This document shows, in pieces, positions 1-5,888 of a stretch of 22,681 nucleotides of DNA. Numbering within the stretch: the first letter of the stretch is position 1; every line of letters begins with the position of its first letter. This DNA comes from Lachnospiraceae bacterium. Its GTDB lineage: Bacteria; Bacillota; Clostridia; Lachnospirales; Lachnospiraceae. Both the position numbers and the translations under genes were made by a program. The DNA lies in assembly GCA_900771955.1 (NCBI GenBank), contig CAAGPW010000204.1:1-22681 (forward strand), in the 5' to 3' direction. Under the pieces are notes generated by a model, which was given only the letters and a program-made list of their open reading frames with translations, had not been told where the DNA came from and searched no databases.

Positions 1-71
1 AGATATACGGTCGCCTCCTGTCTGGTAAGCCCAAATACTGTCAGCTTTTCCGTCAGTTGATTCGTATCCAT
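1..71 (-). CDS. TrmB-type HTH transcriptional regulator (N-terminal fragment)
   Basis: Only the first 23 codons are in the window; the gene runs off the left edge. The minus strand reads MDTNQLTEKLTVFGLTRQEA followed by TVY. This fits the opening helix of TrmB-like winged-helix regulators, whose usual start resembles 'L..LGLT.YEA.VYLALL'. The start is supported by AAGGAGC about six bases upstream of the ATG at 69-71. The gene is divergent from the lytic transglycosylase at 263. TrmB-family proteins generally respond to sugars or other small ligands, but no ligand can be inferred here. Confidence in the coding call is fair. Confidence in the family is moderate because so few residues are visible. 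Confidence 0.6.
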   Translation of the reverse strand, partial: MDTNQLTEKLTVFGLTRQEATVY

Positions 72-165
72 TTTCTGCTCCTTTTTATAGTGGTACTTTA
101 CAGGAATACTATATTGCCTTTTCTGCTGTCTGTCAAGTTTTTTCCGGCGTTTTTCTTTTTGTCTA

Positions 166-194
166 TTTTCAAAATACCCGATTTATGGTAAAAT
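166..194 (+). promoter_or_regulatory. Candidate sigma-A promoter of the lytic transglycosylase gene
   Basis: TTTTCA (166-171), a 17-base spacer and TAAAAT (189-194). A TGG directly before the -10 box makes it an extended -10. The start codon is about 70 bases downstream with an AAGGAG ribosome site at 250-255. No good sigma-28 match was found in this region. Confidence 0.5.
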
Positions 195-262
195 AGCAAT
201 AACTGTGATAGATTTTATCGACAACGGCACAAAAACATGCACCATCACAAAGGAGATCTGAT

Positions 263-1075
263 ATGCAGATAAATTCCATACTGAACACAACGAAGCAGAC
301 GGATCTGAATGTATTAAACAATACCGACCAGTCCAATAACGATTCCTTTTCTTCTGTTTTTAATGCAGCGAACAGCGAGACAACACTGGAATCCATTTTC
401 AAAGAAGCTTCCGACACTTACAATGTTCCTCTCTCCCTGTTAAAAGCAGTTGGAAAGCAGGAATCCAATTTTAATGCGAAAGCAACATCACGCTGTGGTG
501 CTCAGGGCATTATGCAGCTTATGCCTGCAACGGCTGCCGGACTTGGCGTAACGGATGCCTACGACCCGAAGCAGAACATTATGGGCGGTGCGAAATATTT
601 AAGCCAGCTTCTCTCAAAATATGACGGCAACACCACGCTTGCTCTGGCCGCTTACAATGCCGGCAGCAACAACGTTGCAAAATACGGCGGTGTTCCACCT
701 TTCAAAGAAACACAGGATTACGTAGTCAAAGTTACTTCCTATATGGAAAACGGCGTGGCTCTTCCAGGTGGAACCGTTTCTGTGGCATCCACCGATGCCG
801 GTACGCTTCCGACCGAGGAGGCAGAATCTCCGGTTACACTTACCGCTGCGCGGGAAACACCGGATGTTTCCGATACTCTTGAGGCTCTGTTTTCCTATAA
901 TGACTATTTAAAATTCATTGAGATCTTTTTAAATAATTATCTGGATACCACTGCCAACCTTGCAGCTTCCGAACAGGACAAAAAGGATGACACAAGCGAC
1001 AGCTACACTGCCTATCAAAATATGCAGTCACAGGCTGCCATGGAAAATCTGTTCCGACGCAGCGAAGAAATTTGA
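263..1075 (+). CDS. Soluble SLT-domain lytic transglycosylase without signal peptide
   Basis: 270 aa. Residues about 45-165 form a family-1 lytic transglycosylase (SLT/goose-lysozyme-like) domain. The catalytic Glu lies in KQESNF (E67), with GIMQLMP at 82-88 and ALAAYNAG at 127-134. The family cleaves the MurNAc-GlcNAc bond of peptidoglycan to give 1,6-anhydroMurNAc ends. The first 40 residues are polar and rich in Asn, Ser and Thr, with no Sec signal peptide or membrane helix. The roughly 100-residue C-terminal tail is of unknown function and ends in a Gln/Glu-rich helix-like stretch. Without a signal peptide the enzyme must leave by another route, such as the flagellar export apparatus, or act on lysis. 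The start follows AAGGAG with seven bases spacing. It is monocistronic, with its own terminator. Enzyme class is secure; the cellular job (flagellar assembly is one guess) is not. Confidence 0.88.
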   Translation: MQINSILNTTKQTDLNVLNNTDQSNNDSFSSVFNAANSETTLESIFKEASDTYNVPLSLLKAVGKQESNFNAKATSRCGAQGIMQLMPATAAGLGVTDAYDPKQNIMGGAKYLSQLLSKYDGNTTLALAAYNAGSNNVAKYGGVPPFKETQDYVVKVTSYMENGVALPGGTVSVASTDAGTLPTEEAESPVTLTAARETPDVSDTLEALFSYNDYLKFIEIFLNNYLDTTANLAASEQDKKDDTSDSYTAYQNMQSQAAMENLFRRSEEI

Positions 1076-1094
1076 TCATGTTTTTCAAGAAAAA

Positions 1095-1136
1095 GCCGGA
1101 GAAACGCTAAATCTTCTCCGGCTTCCTTTTTTGTTT
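1095..1136 (+). terminator. Rho-independent terminator of the lytic transglycosylase gene
   Basis: Perfect 9-bp stem GCCGGAGAA (1095-1103) / TTCTCCGGC (1114-1122) with a 10-base loop, followed by a T-rich run to 1136. It lies 20 bases after the stop codon. Confidence 0.9.
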
Positions 1137-1142
1137 TCTCGT

Positions 1143-1193
1143 CATTGCAAAACAAAACCCGCAAAGACTGTATCCTCACAATCTCTACGGGTT
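1143..1193 (-). terminator. Terminator downstream of tRNA-Thr
   Basis: On the minus strand AACCCGTAGAGA (1182-1193) pairs with TCTTTGCGGGTT (1156-1167), 12 bp including G-U pairs, followed by a short U-rich tail (TTGTTTTG). It begins 9 bases past the tRNA 3' end. Confidence 0.75.
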
Positions 1194-1201
1194 TAAAATA
1201 A

Positions 1202-1273
1202 GCTGCCTAGCGGACTTGAACCGCCGACCTCCGCCTTACCAAGGCGACGCTCTACCAGCTGAGCCAAGGCAGC
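1202..1273 (-). tRNA. tRNA-Thr (anticodon GGU)
   Basis: The 72-nt minus-strand sequence folds as a complete cloverleaf. The acceptor stem GCTGCCT/AGGCAGC is perfect, and the D arm is GCTC...GAGC. The anticodon stem TCGCC/GGCGG closes the loop TTGGTAA, which places GGT at positions 34-36. The T arm is GGCGG-TTCAAGT-CCGCT. CCA is not encoded. The anticodon reads ACC and ACU threonine codons. It has its own promoter and terminator and is therefore a single-gene transcript. Confidence 0.95.
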
Positions 1274-1295
1274 AATTGAAAAACTCAACTCGTTT

Positions 1296-1324
1296 AATAT
1301 ACTATAAGATTGTCCTCATGTCAA
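1296..1324 (-). promoter_or_regulatory. Sigma-A promoter of tRNA-Thr
   Basis: On the minus strand TTGACA (1319-1324), a 17-base spacer and TATATT (1296-1301), about 22 bases upstream of the tRNA 5' end. This is near consensus, as expected for a stable RNA gene. Confidence 0.85.
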
Positions 1325-1358
1325 CCTCTATTTTTCAAAAAATGACTTTTTTTATTTC

Positions 1359-1862
1359 TTAAAAACTGCGCAGTTTATCGCTTCCGTCATCTCCTGTTTT
1401 TTCCACTGACCGTATCTCAACATAATAGCCATAGCTTTCATTTACCTTCACATAGACACGGTCGCCCACCTTATGGCCAAGGATTGCTTTTCCGATCGGG
1501 GATTCGATGCTGATCCGCCCTTCCAGTGAATTTCCACGCACCGTGGTCGTCAGCTTGAACTTTTCCACCTCGTCGTCCTCCTCAAAATAGATTTCGACTG
1601 TATTGTTGACTCCGACCTCATCCTCACCGGAATCATCCGATACGATCTGCGCCGTCTTGATCATGCGTTCCAGATAACGGATACGGCTCTCATTTTTGTT
1701 TTTGTCTTTCTTTGCCGCATGATATTCAAAATTCTCACTGAGATCTCCCTGTGCTCTCGCCTCTTTTACCGCCTCGATCGCTTCCTTACGTACGACCAGC
1801 TTGCGGTATTCGATCTCCTCCTCCATTTTTTTAATGTCCTGTTCTGTCAACTGATTGTTCAT
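1359..1862 (-). CDS. greA: GreA/GreB-family transcription elongation factor
   Basis: 167 aa. The N-terminal coiled coil (about 5-75) carries GDLSENFEYHAAK. Its tip acids D40 and E43 correspond to the residues that enter the RNA polymerase secondary channel and stimulate cleavage of backtracked RNA. The C-terminal FKBP-like domain (about 85-155) contains SPIGKAILGHKVGD. Length is close to the usual 155-160 aa. The gene starts 3 bases after the DUF3810 stop, with GAGGAG as ribosome site, so it is the last gene of a lipoprotein-DUF3810-greA operon. It is not next to lysS, a frequent greA partner, so this may be a second GreA paralogue rather than the main one. Family call secure; symbol less so. 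Confidence 0.9.
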   Translation of the reverse strand: MNNQLTEQDIKKMEEEIEYRKLVVRKEAIEAVKEARAQGDLSENFEYHAAKKDKNKNESRIRYLERMIKTAQIVSDDSGEDEVGVNNTVEIYFEEDDEVEKFKLTTTVRGNSLEGRISIESPIGKAILGHKVGDRVYVKVNESYGYYVEIRSVEKTGDDGSDKLRSF

Positions 1863-1865
1863 ACT

Positions 1866-2999
1866 TTACTCCTCGCTTTTCCACAAAATTCCATCATAAT
1901 AATCTAACAGCAGACGTACCACGCGGCTGTAGCTTGCCATTCCGTCTGATACTCCGTTCGCCTTTAAATTGCTCTGTAAAAATTTATCCGTTGTCTTGTT
2001 CGCCGTCTCTGTTGATATGACCGCTTTTTGCTCCACCCGGTCCCACGCATCCTTTGTCAGAAATACGATGTCGTTTATCACCCATTCACTGACCCCCGGC
2101 AATTCGCTCAGTTCCTCTTCCGATGCCACTTTTTTCACTTCTCCTGCCACATAATTGAGTACGCTCAAATAACCGCTGTACTGCAAAAAAGCATCATCTG
2201 ACTGTATACATGCCAAAAATCCGAAATAGTTTGCTTCATCCTCTAAGATCACACCCTTCAGATGAGAAAACTCATGGCAGATCGTAGCCGCATCATTCAT
2301 AATATACATGGTTGCATTGTAGTTTGCCTCCAACGTAAACGGAAAATAAATCCCGCACAGATACTGCTGGCTCATAAAGTCCGAGGCAGCAATTTTCTTC
2401 GGATTCGGATAATATCCGGAAAGATACGGATACTCTGTTCCGAGCTGCTGCATTGCCGTTTTGCACGCCGCATACATATCACCGCTGTATACCACATTTC
2501 CATCCGCATCCCGCTGCATTTCAGGGGCCAGTTCATTCGCTTTTCCAACCAGCTCCCGGTAAACCAGAAACAGTTCTTCCTTTCCATACGTCCGGTTGTC
2601 AAAGTATTCTTCCTCGACGGTCGGTGCATGGTAAAGCACAAAGCAGTTTAATGTCTCTGTTACCACCACCCAGGCGATCACCCAAAGCAGGAACTCATAG
2701 TATCCTCTGCGGAACCTTTTCATTCTTTTTCCCCGGAACAGAAATCCTGTCACAAAAAGCAGTGCCGCAAATATTATAACAAAAATGCCACAGTAAATCA
2801 GCATCTCCCCCACAGAAAAGGGAAATACCGACATCACTCTGGCAAGGGTATCCGTCCACAGCGGGAATACATACTGCCGATACCACGCCACTGCCGGTTT
2901 AAAAAACCATGACGCAAGGTTAAGCAGAGCAGACACAAAAAATATTGCAATTAAAATTTTAAATCTGATCTTTCTTCCCGTCTTCTGTATTTTTTTCAT
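1866..2999 (-). CDS. DUF3810-type membrane protein with HExxH motif (putative zinc metallopeptidase)
   Basis: 377 aa. Hydrophobic segments at about 13-33, 65-87 and 103-122 are followed by a large extracytoplasmic-type domain. That domain contains TICHEFSHLKGVILEDEANY. The HEFSH (242-246) and nearby E253/E255 give the HExxH plus downstream-Glu pattern of zinc metallopeptidases, and this arrangement is typical of DUF3810 proteins. No substrate is known, and peptidase activity is inference. The start is supported by AAGGAGA five bases upstream. The gene begins 15 bases after the lipoprotein stop and ends 3 bases before greA, so the three are presumably co-transcribed. Confidence 0.82.
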   Translation of the reverse strand: MKKIQKTGRKIRFKILIAIFFVSALLNLASWFFKPAVAWYRQYVFPLWTDTLARVMSVFPFSVGEMLIYCGIFVIIFAALLFVTGFLFRGKRMKRFRRGYYEFLLWVIAWVVVTETLNCFVLYHAPTVEEEYFDNRTYGKEELFLVYRELVGKANELAPEMQRDADGNVVYSGDMYAACKTAMQQLGTEYPYLSGYYPNPKKIAASDFMSQQYLCGIYFPFTLEANYNATMYIMNDAATICHEFSHLKGVILEDEANYFGFLACIQSDDAFLQYSGYLSVLNYVAGEVKKVASEEELSELPGVSEWVINDIVFLTKDAWDRVEQKAVISTETANKTTDKFLQSNLKANGVSDGMASYSRVVRLLLDYYDGILWKSEE

Positions 3000-3014
3000 T
3001 GTTCTCCTTACGCT

Positions 3015-4301
3015 CTACTGCGGATTCTTGATACAGCAGCTGTCTGCGATCGTATTGCGAAGCTCGGCGAGGTCACCGCCATCCGGCTTACAGCCAATTA
3101 CGAATACATAGGTAGAAACCGAATTTGTCATAACATTAAATCTGGTCTGATAATCAATGCCGTCCACCGAAAACACACCTTCAAAGGTCATATACGTATA
3201 ATCACCCTTGGTCGCCATTGCAAAATTATCACCCGTATAGTTATACAGTCCCATCTGTCCCAAGATACTGGAGCAGCTCGTCATGTCAGTGATCGTCGCA
3301 AGTGCCTCCTTGCTGATCCCGGAAAGTCCGGTCACCGTATAGATAAATGCACGGTCATTCCGGTACAGGCTCTGCGTATCCGACTGCATCAGATCATTGC
3401 TGTAATCAAAGGTAAAATACAGGTTATCGTTTAAAAATGTCATTCCGTCCACATCCACATAAGAAAGTGTGACATCCGTTCCGTTGGCATGCATTGCGGT
3501 AAGATCTGTCTTATTGTCTTCATTTCCTGCTGCAACCGCCGTCTTTTCCTTAAACTTCATGTTATCCACCATGTAATCTCCGATTGCCTTCACCGTAGCT
3601 GCATCCATGGATGCATTACCAAAAATGAGATTCAGCTCCTGTTTTCCGTTTAACAGTGCATAGTACTCTCCCTGCCAGGTGTGCTGCTCTGCAACGCCAT
3701 TGATCGTGGCCGTCTTGTTGAGCGGTGTATCAAAGCTGACAGACAGCGTACCATTTTTCCGGTTTGTGATCACCGGCTCTGTCGTCAGGTTGAATGCATC
3801 ATTGTTGCCCCCCCACTTGATCTGTGCATCACTCAAAGTAACGGAATCTGTGATATTGGTGCTTCCGTCATCATTGGTGTAGATACAGCCCTCTTCCCCT
3901 GCTGCATAACCCGCAACATAAAGGAAATAACCCGATGCATCATAATACTGATATTCCGAATCCTCCGGCTCGCAGATAATATAATTATTCCAGTCATCCT
4001 CTGTCGCCACGCCACCGCGGTATCTGGTCGGATCGATCAGAGAAGCTGGCACCGGCATCTCCACTCCTGCCCGGTCAAAATCCATCATCAGGAAAGGAAC
4101 GTCCGTTCCGTTGATATTTTCAGTAAATGTCTCCCCGATCTGATGCGAAGGGAGTGCTTCTTCCGTTTCTGCCTCCGTTGAACCCGCATTTACCGCTTCT
4201 TCTGTCCCCGCTGTCTGATCCGCTGCTTTCTGTCCACAGCCGCCGACAAGACCTGTCATCATTCCTGCTACCAACATTACTGCTACCAGTCTTTTTTTCA
4301 T
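3015..4301 (-). CDS. Putative lipoprotein of unknown function
   Basis: 428 aa. The signal peptide is MKKRLVAVMLVAGMMTGLVG followed by GC, a lipobox with the modified Cys at residue 22. A low-complexity Ala/Glu/Thr linker (about 26-50) follows, typical of a surface tether. The rest appears to be two similar-sized globular beta-rich halves, with Tyr/Asp-rich stretches and no recognised catalytic motif. I do not recognise the family. It is the first gene of an operon with the HEFSH-containing membrane protein and a GreA-type factor. The start is preceded by AAGGAAGG at a slightly long distance. It is presumably anchored on the outer face of the membrane and could partner the adjacent putative peptidase, but that is only inference from position. 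Confidence 0.82.
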   Translation of the reverse strand: MKKRLVAVMLVAGMMTGLVGGCGQKAADQTAGTEEAVNAGSTEAETEEALPSHQIGETFTENINGTDVPFLMMDFDRAGVEMPVPASLIDPTRYRGGVATEDDWNNYIICEPEDSEYQYYDASGYFLYVAGYAAGEEGCIYTNDDGSTNITDSVTLSDAQIKWGGNNDAFNLTTEPVITNRKNGTLSVSFDTPLNKTATINGVAEQHTWQGEYYALLNGKQELNLIFGNASMDAATVKAIGDYMVDNMKFKEKTAVAAGNEDNKTDLTAMHANGTDVTLSYVDVDGMTFLNDNLYFTFDYSNDLMQSDTQSLYRNDRAFIYTVTGLSGISKEALATITDMTSCSSILGQMGLYNYTGDNFAMATKGDYTYMTFEGVFSVDGIDYQTRFNVMTNSVSTYVFVIGCKPDGGDLAELRNTIADSCCIKNPQ

Positions 4302-4386
4302 TCTATCTCAACCTTCCTTACTTTCATTTCAATATTTATTACAATTTTGTTACCAATTTTATAAAAAACTTTTTCACACGTTTTTT

Positions 4387-4416
4387 ATTATATTACTCTT
4401 ACCCACTTCAAATCAA
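4387..4416 (-). promoter_or_regulatory. Sigma-A promoter of the lipoprotein-DUF3810-greA operon
   Basis: On the minus strand TTGATT (4411-4416), an 18-base spacer and a perfect TATAAT (4387-4392), about 85 bases upstream of the lipoprotein start. The intervening leader is very AT-rich, without an evident riboswitch. Confidence 0.7.
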
Positions 4417-4498
4417 GTTTCTTGGCAGAAAAAACACACAATTTCATAAAAATATCACATTTTCATTTGAATTTTTTCCAGATATTACCTTTTTTTGC

Positions 4499-4525
4499 TA
4501 ATTTTTTTTATTTTCCTGCCGAAAT
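4499..4525 (+). promoter_or_regulatory. Candidate sigma-28 (FliA/SigD) promoter of the FliD-C-like gene
   Basis: TAAT (4499-4502), exactly 15 bases, then GCCGAAAT (4518-4525). The flagellar sigma consensus is TAAA-N15-GCCGATAT, so this matches 3 of 4 and 7 of 8. A separate perfect TATAAT lies at 4538-4543 but lacks a -35 box at 16-18 bases, so sigma-A use cannot be excluded. The ATG is at 4576. Confidence 0.55.
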
Positions 4526-4575
4526 ACATAACAGAGTTATAATTTCAGAGTCAAACATTCCAGGGAGGGAATCTT

Positions 4576-5220
4576 ATGAGTCTTACCATCAATGCCAATC
4601 ATTCGTCATCTTATTATCTGAAGCGTTTTTATGCTTCCGACCGCAGCGCTGCCTCCACAGACAGTTATCGCAGTAAATCGTCCAATCACACTCTGGTGCT
4701 TGCCGACTCCGCAGCGTTAAAGAAAGCTGCCGAAGCACTGTCTGATATGGATTATGACAACAATGATGACGCAAACGGCGGCGATATTTACAACAGCGTC
4801 ACTGCTTTTGTCAGTGCCTACAACAACTTTATGGATTCTTCCGCTTCTTCCGATTACAGTTATATCAAGAACCAGAAAAACCACATCCGTGATCTGATCG
4901 AGGCGCATTCCTCCGAACTGGAATCCATCGGTATTACGATCAATACCAAGGGAAAACTGGAAATCGATGAGGATGAGCTCGGAAGTGCCAAACTAAGCAA
5001 ATTAAAACGGATCTTTTCCTCAAAGAACAATCTCTGTGACTCACTACAGAAATATGCAAATTCGGCTTTAAAATATGAAAAGAATCATGTACCAGTAAAA
5101 GCCGCTTCTTCCGGCAGTGGTACAGATACCACGCACACCACAGACGATCCCGCTGCTGCCTCTACTATGGCAGAACTGACCGGTGCAGTCATCGGTTCCC
5201 ATGTGGATCTCGTGCTTTAA
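4576..5220 (+). CDS. Small FliD C-domain-like protein (orphan flagellar hook-associated-like)
   Basis: 214 aa, no signal peptide. Residues about 68-165 resemble the C-terminal region of the flagellar cap protein FliD (HAP2). A segment like 'FVSAYNNFMD' is followed by a helix and 'LESIGITINTKGKLEIDEDE', the hallmark 'LGI....GKL.IDE..L' pattern of FliD_C. The N-terminal FliD domain and the central variable domains are missing; a normal FliD is 450 aa or more. The first 40 residues are Ser/Asn/Tyr-rich and the last 45 Thr/Ser/Ala-rich, so both ends look disordered, as in flagellar export substrates. The ribosome site is GGGAGG, seven bases before the ATG. A sigma-28-like promoter lies upstream and a strong terminator follows. 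It could be a cap-related accessory, a minor filament component or an export chaperone. The FliD relation is by motif recognition only. Confidence 0.7.
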   Translation: MSLTINANHSSSYYLKRFYASDRSAASTDSYRSKSSNHTLVLADSAALKKAAEALSDMDYDNNDDANGGDIYNSVTAFVSAYNNFMDSSASSDYSYIKNQKNHIRDLIEAHSSELESIGITINTKGKLEIDEDELGSAKLSKLKRIFSSKNNLCDSLQKYANSALKYEKNHVPVKAASSGSGTDTTHTTDDPAAASTMAELTGAVIGSHVDLVL

Positions 5221-5234
5221 TCCCGTACAGACTT

Positions 5235-5275
5235 CCCTCTTTTCCATTCACCCATGTGAAAAGAGGGATTTTTAT
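5235..5275 (+). terminator. Terminator of the FliD-C-like gene
   Basis: Perfect 10-bp stem CCCTCTTTTC (5235-5244) / GAAAAGAGGG (5258-5267), then ATTTTTAT. Its T tract runs directly into the -35 box of the next promoter. Confidence 0.9.
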
Positions 5276-5335
5276 TGACAAATTATTTTTTTGCTTATAT
5301 ACTTTATATATAAATTATTTATATATAAAGTATAT
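5275..5335 (+). promoter_or_regulatory. padR promoter with a large palindromic operator
   Basis: The promoter is a consensus TTGACA (5275-5280), a 17-base spacer and TATACT (5298-5303). The -10 box lies inside an inverted repeat with perfect 18-bp arms (5297-5314 and 5318-5335) and only three bases between them. The left arm is ATATACTTTATATATAAA. AT-rich dyads overlapping the promoter are the usual operators of PadR-family repressors, so autorepression of the padR-mutS-like operon is likely. The ribosome site GGAGG immediately follows (5336-5340). Confidence 0.85.
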
Positions 5336-5347
5336 GGAGGACAACAT

Positions 5348-5884
5348 ATGAACAGGGTAAGTTTACTGATCCTTGGGCTGATCCACGATCACCCGCAAAG
5401 CGCTTATGACCTGGTAAAGGAAATCCATAAGATGGGAATATCCGCAATCTTCCCCTGTGGTGAATCCACAATTTATATTTACAGCAAAAAACTGTCAGAT
5501 AAGGGGCTGATTGAAAAAGCAGGTTCTGATGCCAACGGGAAAAAAACAATCTATCAGATCACAGCAAATGGAACCACCTTACTTACCGAAACGGTAGCCG
5601 AGATTACAACTCAATATGAAATTGAAAATTGCAGTTTTTCCATTGCGGCCGTCTTTTTAGATATTTTTCCCACAGGGAAACGGTGTGATCTGCTGCACCA
5701 GCGAATAGAGAGTGTTAAACAGACTTTATTCTATCTGCATGAAAGAAAAGAACATATTACGCAGGAGGCGGCACTGCCAAAATACCATGCCGCCTGCATG
5801 GAACGTCTGATCCATATCGCAGAGGGCGAGTTAGATGGCTGCCTCGCTTTATTAGACGCATTAAAACAGGAAGAAAGGAAGTGA
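5348..5884 (+). CDS. PadR-family transcriptional regulator
   Basis: 178 aa from the ATG at 5348, placed 7 bases after GGAGG. An upstream in-frame ATG at 5291 lies inside the promoter spacer and is discarded. The N-terminal winged helix (about 1-80) contains LLILGLIHDHPQSAYDLVKE and the wing segment GKKTIYQITANG, both typical of PadR. The C-terminal half (about 90-175) is helical, like the long-form PadR dimerisation domain (Vir_act_alpha_C type). PadR proteins are usually repressors released by small molecules such as phenolics or drugs. The ligand here is unknown. The stop lies 4 bases before the MutS-like gene, so the two form one operon, probably autoregulated through the palindrome upstream. 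Confidence 0.9.
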   Translation: MNRVSLLILGLIHDHPQSAYDLVKEIHKMGISAIFPCGESTIYIYSKKLSDKGLIEKAGSDANGKKTIYQITANGTTLLTETVAEITTQYEIENCSFSIAAVFLDIFPTGKRCDLLHQRIESVKQTLFYLHERKEHITQEAALPKYHAACMERLIHIAEGELDGCLALLDALKQEERK

Positions 5885-5888
5885 TCCC

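Noticed and set aside
4127..4501. 124-codon plus-strand frame overlapping the lipoprotein start and its AT-rich upstream region.
   Set aside because: It is antisense to the lipoprotein signal peptide and then reads Phe/Tyr-rich translation of AT-rich spacer. No ribosome site or homology is seen.
5291..5347. Upstream in-frame ATG that would lengthen PadR by 19 residues.
   Set aside because: It falls inside the promoter spacer and palindrome, has no ribosome site, and the PadR fold starts at the ATG at 5348, which has GGAGG.
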